From Malachius bipustulatus (Eukaryota; Arthropoda; Insecta; Coleoptera; Melyridae): DNA of 64,000 nucleotides. Location: contig OU342630.1 of NCBI GenBank assembly GCA_910589415.1, forward strand, positions 82,952,186-83,016,185, in the 5' to 3' direction. The position numbers and the translations under genes were made by a program. Positions 36,925-49,693 of the stretch are shown here, one piece after another. Each line of letters starts with the position of its first letter. The stretch's first letter is position 1. Under the pieces are notes generated by a model that ran no database searches, had not been told where the DNA came from, and saw nothing but the letters and a program-made list of their open reading frames with translations.

Positions 36925-39900
36925 GTAATTTATAAGTTCAAAATTTACTTATTAATTTTATTATTAAAGTTTTTTATATTTTTACAGAATTAATTTGATA
37001 TGGTTTTTTTTCAATTTTTTTGTACTTTATTGGATAAAAGATTTCAGAGCTTACCATGGGTATCAAAGCTAAGAGATACAGGGTCGGTTAAATTAGAGAA
37101 AAGATGCCCTATCTCGAATCCGTCAAGACATACAACCGTTCCTGAAATATCCTGAAATACTGAAAAATCGAGATTTTTGCAATAAATTTTTTATTATTGG
37201 AAATTTATAATTTTTTTTTTTACTTTTTGTTATGAGTTAAACTTGTTATGATGACGATGCGTTCTTATCCCTGCAATTTTAATTTATTTGGCTCGTTCTC
37301 GTTAGTTTCTATAGACTAGTTTCTACTAATAGTCAAAATTCAACAATCCAAAAGGGTCCTTTTGTCAATTCTTATATTTGGCATAATTGAGGTGTTTTCT
37401 GCCATGCATCATATTTGGGGTTGATTATAGAAACATATGATTGAAGAATCCTGAAGAATAAACTAAAAAAAAATGAATTAAAAAATTAGCGACAATGATT
37501 ATGATGATGATTTACGGCTTTTAAAAATTATAATATGACAGAAGTTTAATGTCTTTTCTACGCTGAATGACAAATTGATTTTTTCCAACGATTTTCAACA
37601 CACATAATAATGACTGGCAATCAAGTAGATAATTATTGCTTAGCTCACGATTCCCTTGAAGGAATGCAGTGAAAATGTTAATAATATGAAAATCATTTCT
37701 TCGCTAATCTAATTAATAGTGCCCTGGGGTGTTTTAATGGTTGCAGCTTACATAGAGTACGTAAGGTGAACATACCAACATTTTTTAGTAACTTTATATT
37801 TATATGTAAATATATCGAATGTATGTAACAAAACCTTATATTTACATAAGCAGCGTGATAATTTTAAGTAATTTAATCAGAAACCTTCCTTCGAATGTCA
37901 GAGTAAACTGTAGTTTCTTGTAGCTTATAATAGCGATGCTAAAATTAATTGTCACCTGTGAAACCGCTATAGCTTCAAATCTCCTAAATCCAGTGAGCCT
38001 GTGACAAGATTTGTTGCCTTATGTAATTTAATAGCCACGTTTAAACTAAACGCTTGTAGCGTTTTATTAACATTGATTAGCATAATTATTTTCTTTATGA
38101 CAAAAAGAGAAAACGAATTACGTTGGAAACAATTAATTCAATGACGAATTTTAATTTACATGCTGTTATTAGGAATATTATCATAAATTTGTTGGTAACT
38201 ACCGTGACAACCTCACAAACACAAATTTTTGCGAAACACCATTCATGACTCGGAACAATTTCATTTTTTTTTTTATTATGCATAATTTAGTAATTCGATA
38301 AAATAAAGCACAATTGACGTTATTCATGTTGCGAATTAATTTTATTATATCTGGGGAACTGAAAATCTAATTCGTTACACAATAATTGATCTTTTTTGGC
38401 TATAATTGTCTTCCGCAGTTAAGTTTCCTCTGTTTCTACTACACTGGCATTTCAAACATCCAAGGCAATTCTTAATTTGGCAATTTTTGATAAGTTACAT
38501 TACTATTTTTATGTAGCTGTAGGTATTATCTATCTCTACAATGTATTACATATTCAAAGCTGATTGTTTTTAAATAACAATAACATTTCCTTAACTTTTT
38601 CCTGTTCAAATTTCACTTATGATGGTCCACCAGGATGTTTGTTACAGCAAGATGGAGCTATACAGGGGACAGCGGCCATACTCCGTCGCAATTTTACAGA
38701 AAAAAAATTACATCTTTTTGGCTCTAGAATAGGTATAGGTACATTAAAAGAACATACTGTAACGTGAAAATACCTTAATTGAACTCCACCTGCATCTGTA
38801 GCTAACGTGTATAATTGAGTTTGGTTTTTGTAATCCAGCCAAAGACATTTTTTACATCTTTTGCTTGTAGATTTTTTTAATGCCGGAAATGCGATTAAAT
38901 CAATAATTTTAGGTTATTAAAAAAAAAAAAAAACTGCGTTCTCTGGACTACCCTTAGCATAAAATTTTCTTCTAAATGTCCCTCTAAATGGGAATTAATT
39001 TTTTTTATTTGTACTTAACTTATTTTAGAACAAAAGTCGCTAAAAAAACTGCTTATTTTACTACAATTACTTCACTTTTTAATGTTCTCCACCTCCAAGA
39101 AGGGGGATGAGGGCAGCTATTTCCTAAGCATTTTCATCCGTAAAATACGAATCTGCAATAAAAAATAAGGGTTTGTTTTTAAAATTTCAATGTTACCGTC
39201 ACCCCTCACAAAGCGGTAAAGGATAAAAATGTCAAAAATATCGCAAAATATGTTGCGGAGATCGGAGATATTTCCCAATTTGTCAGTTTTATATGGTAGC
39301 ACCAGCACCAGCACCTGTCTGATGTTAAAATTAATTAGGTAGGTAGTTTTTTTTTAATATAATTAAAGCAAGAGAATCTCGCGAATATTTGAATGGTCAG
39401 ACTATGCTATTTGTACTTCGACGATCCTGAATTTTCTTTGATATTAGTATGTTCTTGCTATTATTTATATTAATATAAGGTTATTTAAAAATGATGAATG
39501 TGAGTAAGTCAGAAGCCACTAAAACAGCTATAAAAATCTGCGCCAAGGCAGGCAGGACACGGTAGAATGGAGATTGATTTCGCTGACTATATAGTTGTTA
39601 TTTAATTTGGCAATATGTTCAATCATTTATGTAGAGAACAAAAGCTCTTCTCGTTTTATGGTATTGTAGTTTCATCATTCAGCTCTGCTTTAATGTCAGT
39701 GATCAAGCCTGGGTTATCAATTGTGTACAGCTTAATCAAATGACTTTAAACAAATTTAAATTAAAAAATTAATTTATTCCGTTTTGAAAGGTTGGTCTTT
39801 ATATGCAGCCTATCCTTATAACTATTAGGTATATACAATGCTCATGGTTAAATTATGTTGATGGTAAATAAAAATTAAGTCTCCTCTGTGTTTCAATTTT

Positions 39901-42554
39901 AATTGGCCACATTGTAATGATAAAGAATGTATCCCTTGCCACAACAGATATAAGGTAAGACCTGAAAATGAAAACAAGAAGTAGTCATGTTTATTATACT
40001 ATTCATACAAAGCAAGCAATTACCTTTTGTGTTTTGCTCATAATATGAATATGGTATGACGAAAACTATTTTAAAATAATACAGCATAAATTATAATAAA
40101 TTTGAGATAGCAAAAAGCAAAATAATACCTAACATTACAAATAAATATTTATCGCAAAAGTTTGCATATAGTTGCTTAAAAATGGCGAATTTTAATGAAC
40201 TAAGCAAACAGCTTTACGCATCATTACAACCTTTCAAGCGCTAAATAATGCCAGCTACCATTTTCTCGATATTTGCATGTATAATTTCCCCGGTTAGGTA
40301 CTAACGAGAAATCGGGATGATTCAAAACATGGAGTAAAATAAATTAATAAATAAGCGAGTCTTTAAGATCTCGCATGGATATTATAAACGGAAATCGCAG
40401 TTGCTTATTACGTATAATCACTCGAACCCTCGATTAATTATTATTGGTCGATGGTGTAGTCGATATTCTCTCTGCTTTTACCTGTTCTTTTAAATTATCA
40501 TGAAATCGAGCCTCGAAAATAAATTAAGTGCAGTGAGAACCGGCGTCCAAATGACGGGATCGTACTAATTTCAGGCAGTTGGTCGGAAAAATTTTATAAT
40601 TACCTGTAATTTTTATTAAACCCAGGGTAAGGCCGTTTATGGTTAGCCCAGAATCCTTCTATTATATGCACTTCGGTTGGATCTTAACATGAAAGTCTGA
40701 AATGTTGCCAAGTTTATCAATAATCTTGATCAAAAAGAAGTTTTTTTATTTCTTATGTAACATGTCAGTTATCAAAATTCGGATTCACCATTGTTCTTTT
40801 TGATTTTAATTAGGCACTGCGTTTTTGTCCTTGTTACCTAATATAAAATTAATTAACGAAAAATTTTTTTACGTTATATATTAAATAAAACCTTTTGTTA
40901 TATAAAAATTTTAAGACACTAATCGTTTATCGTAAGTATTTGTTTTACAGTTGAGTTAATGTTACCTCATTAATTGAAACTACATGCTAATAATAAACAA
41001 AAATGTTTAAATAAATAGACTTTTTACACTTTTATAATAATCAAAAATTGTTGATAAATTTTGCACTATATGACAACACAGATAAGATAAACGGTGCAGT
41101 CAAAACATGGTGGGTCGCGTCCGATACTCTTATAATTACAAATTCCCACACCACGATAGTCTAATCACGGTCATAATTACGGCCTTTTTCGTCATTTTGC
41201 CTTTGCCTTGGTGCCTATATTTCCCATGATCTCTCACGAAGCTGCGGCGCTCACTCTCGGGAACCTTACACGTAAATTGATTCACATCTCTCTTCGGAAA
41301 TTAGCCACTCTGCAAGGAATGCATATTTACAAATGTAATAATAAAGACAATAATTATAGTCTTGGAAGAATAAAGCAGCGTCCCTAACTACATTCCACCT
41401 ACGGCCAAGCATAATAAGTTCTTGCATGTTGCCCTCATATTTGAACTGTCTCGTGATTGGGTTGGCCTCCCAACCTCTAATTTTTATTTTTAAAGCAACA
41501 ATTATGATAACCGATAGAAGTAGCAGGAATAAGGTTTTAAAAAAAATGTTTAAACTACACTTTTACCTTCTAAAACAGTTTATTATAACATACTCATTTT
41601 TCTATACAGGAGTATCAATTGTTATCAACTATAATAGCATTAACAGTTATAGTTATCTTTCAATGGAGTAGTCATTATTATTTTAAATTCTACAATTAAT
41701 CAATGGAAAGGTTGTTCTAGAAAGGATAATACTAAAATACTAACGTTATATAATTATTAATTGTGAAGGAAATGTTTATTTACTTCACTGTTTGCGAAAG
41801 GTGTATGCAACTCGATATTAATCATAATTTTATCCGGAATTTTGTTTAGATAAGCTAAAGTTTTTGCTGTAGGTACCTTATAATCGTGTGAAATTAAATA
41901 ATGAGAATATCGCACGTTTAGATTACTGATAAAATACCATTATCAATGATTACAAAATGCAGTCAATATCAAGTCATCAAATTTGAGCCTATAACAGAAA
42001 TTATGTAAGCAATAGAGAAACCATTCATAACCGTTCATTAACGATGTCTTATATCATGTTGCATTTTGCTAATTGTTATTAAGGAGAGATAGCGTTCTAA
42101 CAGTATCAAATTAATTACTTACATAATTTGCATTGTTGCAACTTGCAAATATGTAACGAATACTTTTGCGGTGATTTATAAAAATAATTAGAATAAATAA
42201 CGAGATGTATATCATATTAATTATACCATGGACTCTTTGATGTAATATTTAATGATTAAGTCTTTGAATAAAACAATGACTCCTTAATAGAATCATTTTT
42301 TACAATTATTGAAATGAAAGGAATCGAAATTTTTTCATTTGATTGTTTTTTTTTTCAAAAATACATATAATGTCCTTTTAAAACTAATCGTAGGTCTTAA
42401 TCCTTAATCCTGGACTTTACAATTTTCAAAGTTACAAGATCAATAAAATTATGTTATTCGTTCATAAATTACAAACAGCGCCATTAATAAAAAATAAAAT
42501 TTGATAAATGTACGTAAACTTTTTTGCCTACAAGTGTATAATTTTTGTTTTCAG
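36925..42554. other. Non-coding stretch immediately upstream of the first coding exon
   Basis: It contains the diverged repeat at 39,109-39,215 and two less AT-rich, repeat-poor blocks at about 40,360-40,580 and 41,090-41,420. No exon is supported. The stretch ends in the acceptor TTTTGTTTTCAG at 42,543-42,554, so at least its last part is an intron and an upstream 5' UTR exon must exist. Confidence 0.5.
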
Positions 42555-42572
42555 GGCGTCCAGTTAGCGAGC

Positions 42573-42613
42573 ATGTGATGTGCCGCGATGCCCACTCTGT
42601 CCGCGGCGCCTGA
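42573..42613 (+). promoter_or_regulatory. Two short upstream ORFs at the zfh2-like start codon
   Basis: Fifteen bases before the main ATG lies ATGTGA (42,573-42,578), a minimal start-stop. Its final A is the first base of a second ATG at 42,578. That frame reads 11 codons, overlaps the main start and stops at TGA 42,611-42,613. Both sit in the exon's 5' untranslated part. Upstream ORFs of this kind often dampen translation; any effect here is inference. Confidence 0.5.
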
Positions 42614-44967
42614 GCTGAGTCCCGGCGGCCGCGACGAGCGGCATCACCTCCTCCACCACCAGCAGCAGCCGTCGTCTCTGCCACGTCGGACGATGAGTCC
42701 GGAGCAAGAGGCGAGTCCGCCACCGGCCGCCCCGGGAGCCTCGCCTCCGCCGCAGCCGCCGCCCACGCGCATCCCGTCCCCGGCCAGCCAAGATCAGACG
42801 TCGGATGTCGAACAGTTCGCCGGCAAAATCGTCTACAACCCCGACGGCTCGGCTTACATCATCGAGGATTCGGAGAGCGATGGCGAAGGCGGCATCGCAA
42901 CCTCCGCCCCCGAAGTCGTGCCACCACTGCAAGCCGTTTACGTGTCGCGGCTGCTGCGGCAAGCCAGCGCGAGGGCGGCCAGCGAACTACCGGCCGTCCA
43001 CAGCTACCGTGTAGTCGCCCTGAGGGACGCTCGGCCACCCCGGCCCGCCTCCGTGCCCGTCAAGCCGATCCTAATGTGCTTCGTCTGTAGACTTAGTTTC
43101 GGTTTTGCCCGCTCCTTTGCCAACCACGCGCAAGCCGAGCACGGCGTCACGCTCAAGGAAAACGAGCGCGAGGTGCTGGCCGCTGACTGCTCCGCCATCC
43201 TACAGTGTGTCGGTGCGGACAAACGACCCATCGTCTCGCTTCTGGAACCTCTCGGTATGTCACCCCACGAGGGCATCGGAGCACTGCCCGTGTCCACCGC
43301 CTCCGGTCTGAGCAACAGGACCAGTGATCATCGGGAACACTCGCCCGGTGGCTCTGAGAACCCACCTTGCGTCAGTTCCGCCCGCACCACTCCTGGAAAA
43401 TCACCCTCGCCACCCTTCGCCCCGCCCCCGGCCTTCATGACCGGCACCACGATAGGTGTCTGCCCTGAACATCTGCAAGGTCGGCCGTCAGGCGTCGAGT
43501 GTGCCAGGTGCGAGATGATCCTGGCATCGGGACGACTCGGACCCGCCGGTTTGGCCAACGTGCATAGCAGGAACTCCTGTAAAACGCTCAAATGTCCAAA
43601 ATGCAACTGGCATTACAAATACCAGGAAACGCTCGAGATCCACATGAAAGAGAAACATCCGGAAGCCGAAACCAGTTGCATCTATTGCATAGCGGGCCAA
43701 CCGCATCCTCGGTTGGCCCGTGGCGAAACCTACACGTGTGGTTACAAACCTTATCGTTGCGAGGTGTGTAACTACTCAACGACGACCAAAGGAAATTTGA
43801 GCATCCACATGCAATCGGACAAGCACCTTAACAACATGCAGGAGTTGCAAAACGGCGGCGCGCCAAACAACGAGTCGCGGCAGGCCTCCCCGAAAGCCCC
43901 GTCGCTTCACCATTCCCCAGTCAGTAGTGGCCATAAACCGAAACCTAGTTTTAGATGTGATGTATGTAATTATGAGACTAATGTTGCGAGGAATCTCAGG
44001 ATACACATGACCTCGGAGAAGCATACGCACAACATGCTAGTGCTGCAGCAAAACGTAAAGCATATGCAGACCTTGTCGGCGCTGCATCACCAACAGCAGC
44101 ATCCGGCGCAACAGCATATGGAGAGTCTATATGGCATGTACCCTGGCCTGGGCGATAAACCCGAGGCTGCCCTAGCCGACATGGCGTACAACCAGGCGCT
44201 TCTGATCCAGATGATGACCGGCGGACAACTGCCTGGTCACGCGACACCCACTGAGATGGCAGCACATACCGACCTCGGCCTGAACCCGGAGACGATGGAG
44301 CCACCACCTGAACCCGCAGACCCCGACCCTGAACGTACCTATCAGTGTTGCGTCTGTAACGTCTTCGCCAGCGACAGCTTAGAAGACCTCGGTCGCCATC
44401 TCGCTCAAGACAGGACGAGGCTTCGCGAACAAGAGATCCTGGCCGTCGTAGCCGGTCACTATGTCTGCAAGCTCTGTACCTACAAGACGAACCTGAAGGC
44501 GAACTTCCAACTGCATTGCAAGACTGACAAACACCTACAAAGGCTGCACCACGTGAACCACGTGAAGGAAGGTGGCCCGCGGAACGAATGGAAACTGAAA
44601 TATGCATCGGCACCGGGAGGCGTGCAAGTGCGATGTAACGCATGCGACTATTACACCAACTCCGCGCACAAGCTACAACTGCACGCGGCGACAGGAAGAC
44701 ATGAAGCCGGCGTCGCTCTCCTGCGTCACCTCCTGGAGCGATGTGTGACGGCGCTCAGGGTGGACCAGCCGCGAGTCTACCACTGCTCGTTGTGCGGTTT
44801 CTCTTCCTCCAACCGACTACCGCTACTTCAGCACGTGCGAAGTCTCAAACATCTACATATGGAACAACTGCACCAACTACAGAGGCGCGCCGAGGGCAAG
44901 GAAGCTGCCCCCGAAATCGGGGAAGTTTTCCACGTCGTGCCAGGACCTGTGGACCAGCAGATCGGTG
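42588..44967 (+). CDS. zfh2: zfh2-like transcription factor, coding exon A (N-terminus)
   Basis: Encodes residues 1-793 plus one base of the next codon. The ATG in GCCGCGATGC is chosen because an in-frame TGA lies at 42,576-42,578 and the acceptor TTTTGTTTTCAG ends at 42,554. Domains: a Pro/Ser-rich start; the segment GKIVYNPDGSAYIIED (79-94), which I recognise as typical of this family; and C2H2 fingers at about 164-185, 333-356, 389-413, 455-478, 585-610 (irregular), 625-648, 681-704 and 731-754. A Cys-rich stretch near 300-315 precedes the second finger. His/Gln-rich linkers follow the fingers. The exon ends at ATCGGTG|GTGAGT (donor from 44,968). Reading on into the intron hits a stop at 45,018. 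The exon is strikingly GC-rich compared with all surrounding DNA. Function: nuclear DNA binding and transcriptional regulation, by family. Confidence 0.93.
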
Positions 44968-45833
44968 GTGAGTGCTATATCTTTGTCACCGTGTTTTGTT
45001 CTTATAAGATCGTATGCTGATAATGTTTAGAGAAATGTTTAATATCCTTGGGGCATTTTGTATCAGTTTCGTTAAAAATTGTTTCAAAAATATTATTCTA
45101 TTGAGGAAAAGACAAAAACATAAAATTTAAGTAGCTAGGTGATGATAAGGGCATGGCATATTCTTCATCGGTCGCTTCTAATCGTTCGGGAGAAGAAAAA
45201 TTTTCCTTGGGATTTAAATCGTCTGATCAGAGACCAGCTAAGAGACTAATTATTATAGGCCAGCCAAAAAAAGACCTAAAATAGAGGCATTGTTTTTCCA
45301 TTTGAGTATTTTCCACCGAATACAATAATAGTAAAGGCATTTTTCGGTTGTACTGGAAGTTTTCGTGGAGTTAGATATATGTATAGTCAACTTCAATAAC
45401 ACTTAAAGTTTTAAGTAGTTTAGTCTGAATAATATTTCAGATTTTGATCGAGTGATAATTTGTTATTATGGTTGCGATCGTGCCAAGTTTCTGATATTAT
45501 TCTCCTCCTGTTTGGATAGAGTCGCTAGCACTTCTCTTCAATATACAGGAACAGGATCAAACACTCTGCCTGCGATAAACTGAAATTGTTGTCAACAACA
45601 CGTAGAACTTAAATTTTATAATAGTTCTTTCTATTTTAAATCTAAAAGGCTGGCATTAATTTCGAAAACTTTCCGTTAATCACAAAATCGATTCAAAAAT
45701 TTTTGACAAAATAGACAGATTTTTTGGCCATCAACATCAAATTTGGCTCTAGAACTTTTTGTCCCTGAATAATGCATAATGTCCACGTAAAATATAAAGT
45801 TGACGTTTGTTCATGAATTTTTCAATATCTTCA

Positions 45834-46285
45834 GGTGTCCCAGAATAAAGAAAACAAACTTCGACCATAGAATAGGTATTTATTTAATTTTAAAAGAAAC
45901 AGTCTTAGTAGCCCATTCCCTAAATTGGGTATTGACGAAGTTACCGGGTGTGAAATGTATTTTTTATCTTTCAACTTTTGCAAAAATTTACAGCTTTAAC
46001 GTGGAGCTTTTTCTTTCCCGGACGGAGAAGGAGAGGGTCACGTTTCATGGGGACCACAAAAAATGTTTGTAACTTGAACTAGTGACGTATACGGTATCGA
46101 TAGAGGCATGCCATTGAGAAAATTTTGGTTTTGATGTATTTTTACAAAATCTGGACATTTTTGGTTAAAAAAGTGCATATGTACGATGTGTATTATTAGT
46201 GCGTATGTAAATCTTAATTTAGAGAATAGGTCTTCTAATTCAGTAACTGTGCAATTGAAGTATGTCTCCTTTATTCTGGAACACC
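45834..46285. mobile_element. Inverted-repeat element (GGTGTCCCAGAATAAAG ends)
   Basis: The left end GGTGTCCCAGAATAAAGAAA and the reverse-complemented right end GGTGTTCCAGAATAAAGGAG both continue into ACA(A/T)ACTTC. The imperfect terminal inverted repeat is about 28 bp. It lies inside an intron and has no transposase. The frames inside are short and on both strands. No target-site duplication was identified. Confidence 0.6.
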
Positions 46286-46670
46286 AAATATTCCTAAAAT
46301 ATATTCCTATACATACATACAGTTGCCCTTTAGATATTTTTTTGTTACTTTTCATTTTAATTTCAAATGGTCTCTCTAAATAAAGAGCTTAAAATTTTAT
46401 AGTATTCTATTTCCTGAGGCAATAAACTTTCAAAGAAAATTTCTAGAAAATTCATCTACCTCTATACCTATTATTATGCACATATGCTGAATATAGGATT
46501 AGTTAATATGAACCTCTTTATGTGTTCATCCCCTAACGAAACTGTTTTCTGCATTGAGAATAAAATAACTCAGCTCTCAGTGTGTTAATCAGATATTTAT
46601 CGAGAAATATTATTCTTGTAGTTGAGGAAATACTTTGAAATTTGGCCTCTATCGCATTAACCAAGCTATA

Positions 46671-47777
46671 CAGGGTGGAAACTTGTAAGTGGGCCATAGG
46701 AATTTAACATGCAAATTTAGTTTTGTGCACTTCCGTGGTCCTGTCTTGTCTAGCGTAAAAGTCGTCTTGATGGACCTCTCGACGCGTTGTGATCATTGTC
46801 GCTCCCCCGATCCCTGCTCCCAAGGAAAAAAAAATAATAATATAATAATGATAATAATTAAAAAAATAAATAAATAAATAAATTAAGAAATAAAAAAAAT
46901 AATAATAAAAAAAATAAATTAAAAAAAAATATATTAAAAATTATTAAAAAAAATACCTAAAAAAAAAACCATTGCATAATTATATTCACTTCATCAAACA
47001 TTGTAAATTTTCTTTTGTAAGTGAGCCTGACTCCACCAAATCTTTCAAAAATTCGTCAGGTCAGATCAGGTTTTGCGTTTGAGTTGCCAAAAATCTGTGG
47101 CTGATGGAGCGAGCGTTCCAATGCCAAAAATATCACATACATACATAGTTTTGCGCAGATTCTCTAGGTTTATCTTTATAGAATAAAATGTTATTAAAGT
47201 AACTTCTGGCAATGGCTAAAATGTACTTAATTTAATTAGCTACTTTTAATTATGAATACGTTAACATTAATTAATGAAAAAAAAATTTAATCTTTTTTTC
47301 AAATAGATATACCTAAAACGCAACATTTATTGCATTTATTGCAACACAGACATTTATTGCATTTTATTATGATGTGGTGCTATTCTTTTGCTGTGCAATA
47401 ATTGTACCTGTATACCTATATTTCGATATTAAAGTTATCAACAGAATCTTGAAAGTAATTTAAATTGAATTTGGCTGGTTAGACTTGAATGTACTTGTCA
47501 TTGTTACATAATCCGACAATGACAACAATCCACAATGTCAATAAGACCGGCAAATCAGTGCAAATTTGAAAATTAATTAGAATTTTCTTTTGAATATTTC
47601 TATATTATTAATTAAGTGGTTTAACTGAAAATAGGCCCAATAAATAGATCGTAATTGAAAAAAAAAAAATTTCCTCTATCATTTTTCTCAAAATCTAAGC
47701 CTGGAGATATTATTTGCACAAAATTGAACTTGTATGTTAAAACCTTTTGACCACTTACAAGTAGTTTCCAGTCTGTG
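46671..47777. mobile_element. CAGGGTGGAAAC-ended inverted-repeat element with A-rich interior
   Basis: The left end CAGGGTGGAAACTTGTAAGT pairs with a right end whose complement reads CAGACTGGAAACTACTTGTA followed by AGTGG. TA precedes the left end, and TGTA follows the right match. The interior includes an almost pure A/T tract (46,828-46,975) and another TTGTAAGTGAG copy at about 47,017. It may be a decayed relative of the CAGGGTG family or two overlapping copies. Confidence 0.5.
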
Positions 47778-49693
47778 TATTTTTACTTATCACATGAAGA
47801 AGTAATAGCTGCCTTTCAACAGCTTCGATAATCTTAGTATAATAAAGTCTCGCCAAGTCTTTTCAACATATTTTTTTCAAAAAAACATTTTTTCAGTAGC
47901 ACCCATGAATGAAGGGGGCGAAAAATGCCCCGCAACGGTCCGCGATAAGGATCCAAGTGTTATATAAAGCATTGTAAAAATATTGTTAAAAGAATCAATT
48001 AATTTTTTTATCAATTTTAATATTATTGTTACAGTAATTAATTATTATTGTTATCTATCACAAGTAGGTACCCACACAAAGTACCACTTTTCAATGGCAT
48101 TATTTCTAATATTTTCGTTTCTTACACAGATCGTTTTTTTTTTAAGGTGCCATGATCACGATGCGTGGTTATATGTTTAGAAAATGTAGGTGCCTACGTA
48201 AAATACCTACACGTTTTTAGACAATTTTTTCGTAAAATTTTACTATTCTAGTAGTTGAACCCTAATAGAATATTTATACCCTGCTTTATCAACATATGCA
48301 CGACAATGGAGACCTCTAAATAATATTAATTTCAATATCTAAAATTTATTTATTAATTAAGATAAGTAAACGCACACAGTACATATTATACACATATCTG
48401 AAAATATTTCCTTTAATTATTAATATTTGGTTAATCAATTCCGATAATTGCAATTAATCAGTTAATGAGAAACACGTAAATGGACAAAATGATAATATGA
48501 AATTAGCTGAAGTATTTTAGATGAACAGCTTGATCAATTTAAAACGAGTGAGAAATGATTTGTGATGTTATTGGTGAATTATTCCATGACAAAAGGCCCT
48601 ATATTCAGTAAACTATTACCAGAAATATAAATTTGTCCCTAGATAATACTCGTACCATGGTAATTATATAATTATAACATTTTTGTAATTATTTCTCAGT
48701 GTTAGTTTTGGGTAACTTTTGGATATTAAACATTTCTCTATTACATACCTAATTATTATTACTAACGAGACCAATTTTGAGGAAAGCATGTTTTTAAAGC
48801 ACCGAGCAGAAGTAACTCGCGGGATATTAGAAACAGAAAAAAAAAAACGATGAACAGTGCGTGCGTTCACGTTCACACATGGTGTTTCAATAATTTTCAT
48901 GTAAATAATTATTAGTCTGTGCCGTGTATAGACACCCGCAAACAACGTGTGCTTTCCGGACATGTATCCTCAAGAGAAATACGATAATAGGTATCAGAAT
49001 AACATGGGGTTAACTGTATTGTGTCACAAAAGATTTCATTTCCCTAATATTCGGCGTGTTGAATTTAATTACCGACCTGGGCGGTTTTCGTGTCCAAAGA
49101 CGAGAAGTCTGCGTCTTTAACACCCTCGGCTACGCTGCCAGGGCAAGGCCATCTGTTCACTGTACCCTAATTGTAGGGATTTTTATCGAAATACATTTTG
49201 TTTGTCTGTAATTAGGAATATTTTTGATAGCGACTGCTTGAAAGGCGTGTCTTAAGCCCCGGGGACCGGCGAACAATAGAATACTATTGTTCTTATTGTC
49301 GTCGATACACGGCTTTCTTTCTTTTATGAGAGCGATACAGTTAATCCCAGGTATTATTAAACGAAGTGAATGCTCCCTATAATAATACAATATCATATTT
49401 TATAATATTAACGTTATTGTTTATATTTGCATGCTGAGTTTTTAGAACAGATCAGGGCCTAACTAGAAAGTGCTTATAGTCTGTTACATTTTATACCTAA
49501 ATTACTTCTCTAGACGTGATAAAAATTTTCCTTTCTAATAGATGAGCTACACTAACACTAACAATAATTATAATCTAACCTTGTAGATAAATACTTATAG
49601 TAAATATAATGAAGTAGATAGAACTTTAGATAAAAACTAGTAGATTAGGCCCTGGTCTTTGAGATAGTGTTGTGCAAAGGTAGAATTTTCCAG

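Larger units (their letters stand above)
44968..49693 (+). other. Intron between exons A and B
   Basis: 4,726 bp with donor GTGAGT and acceptor AGAATTTTCCAG. It carries two non-autonomous inverted-repeat elements (45,834-46,285 and 46,671-47,777) and an A/AAT-rich tract. A less AT-rich block sits at about 48,960-49,400. Nothing else is recognised; the phase-1 junction restores a Glu codon. Confidence 0.8.

Noticed and set aside
42484..44643. Long minus-strand and alternate-frame ORFs over exon A (up to 215 codons)
   Set aside because: They are shadows of the GC-rich coding exon. Their Arg/Ser/Pro-rich composition follows from the real frame, and the real frame has clear zinc fingers.
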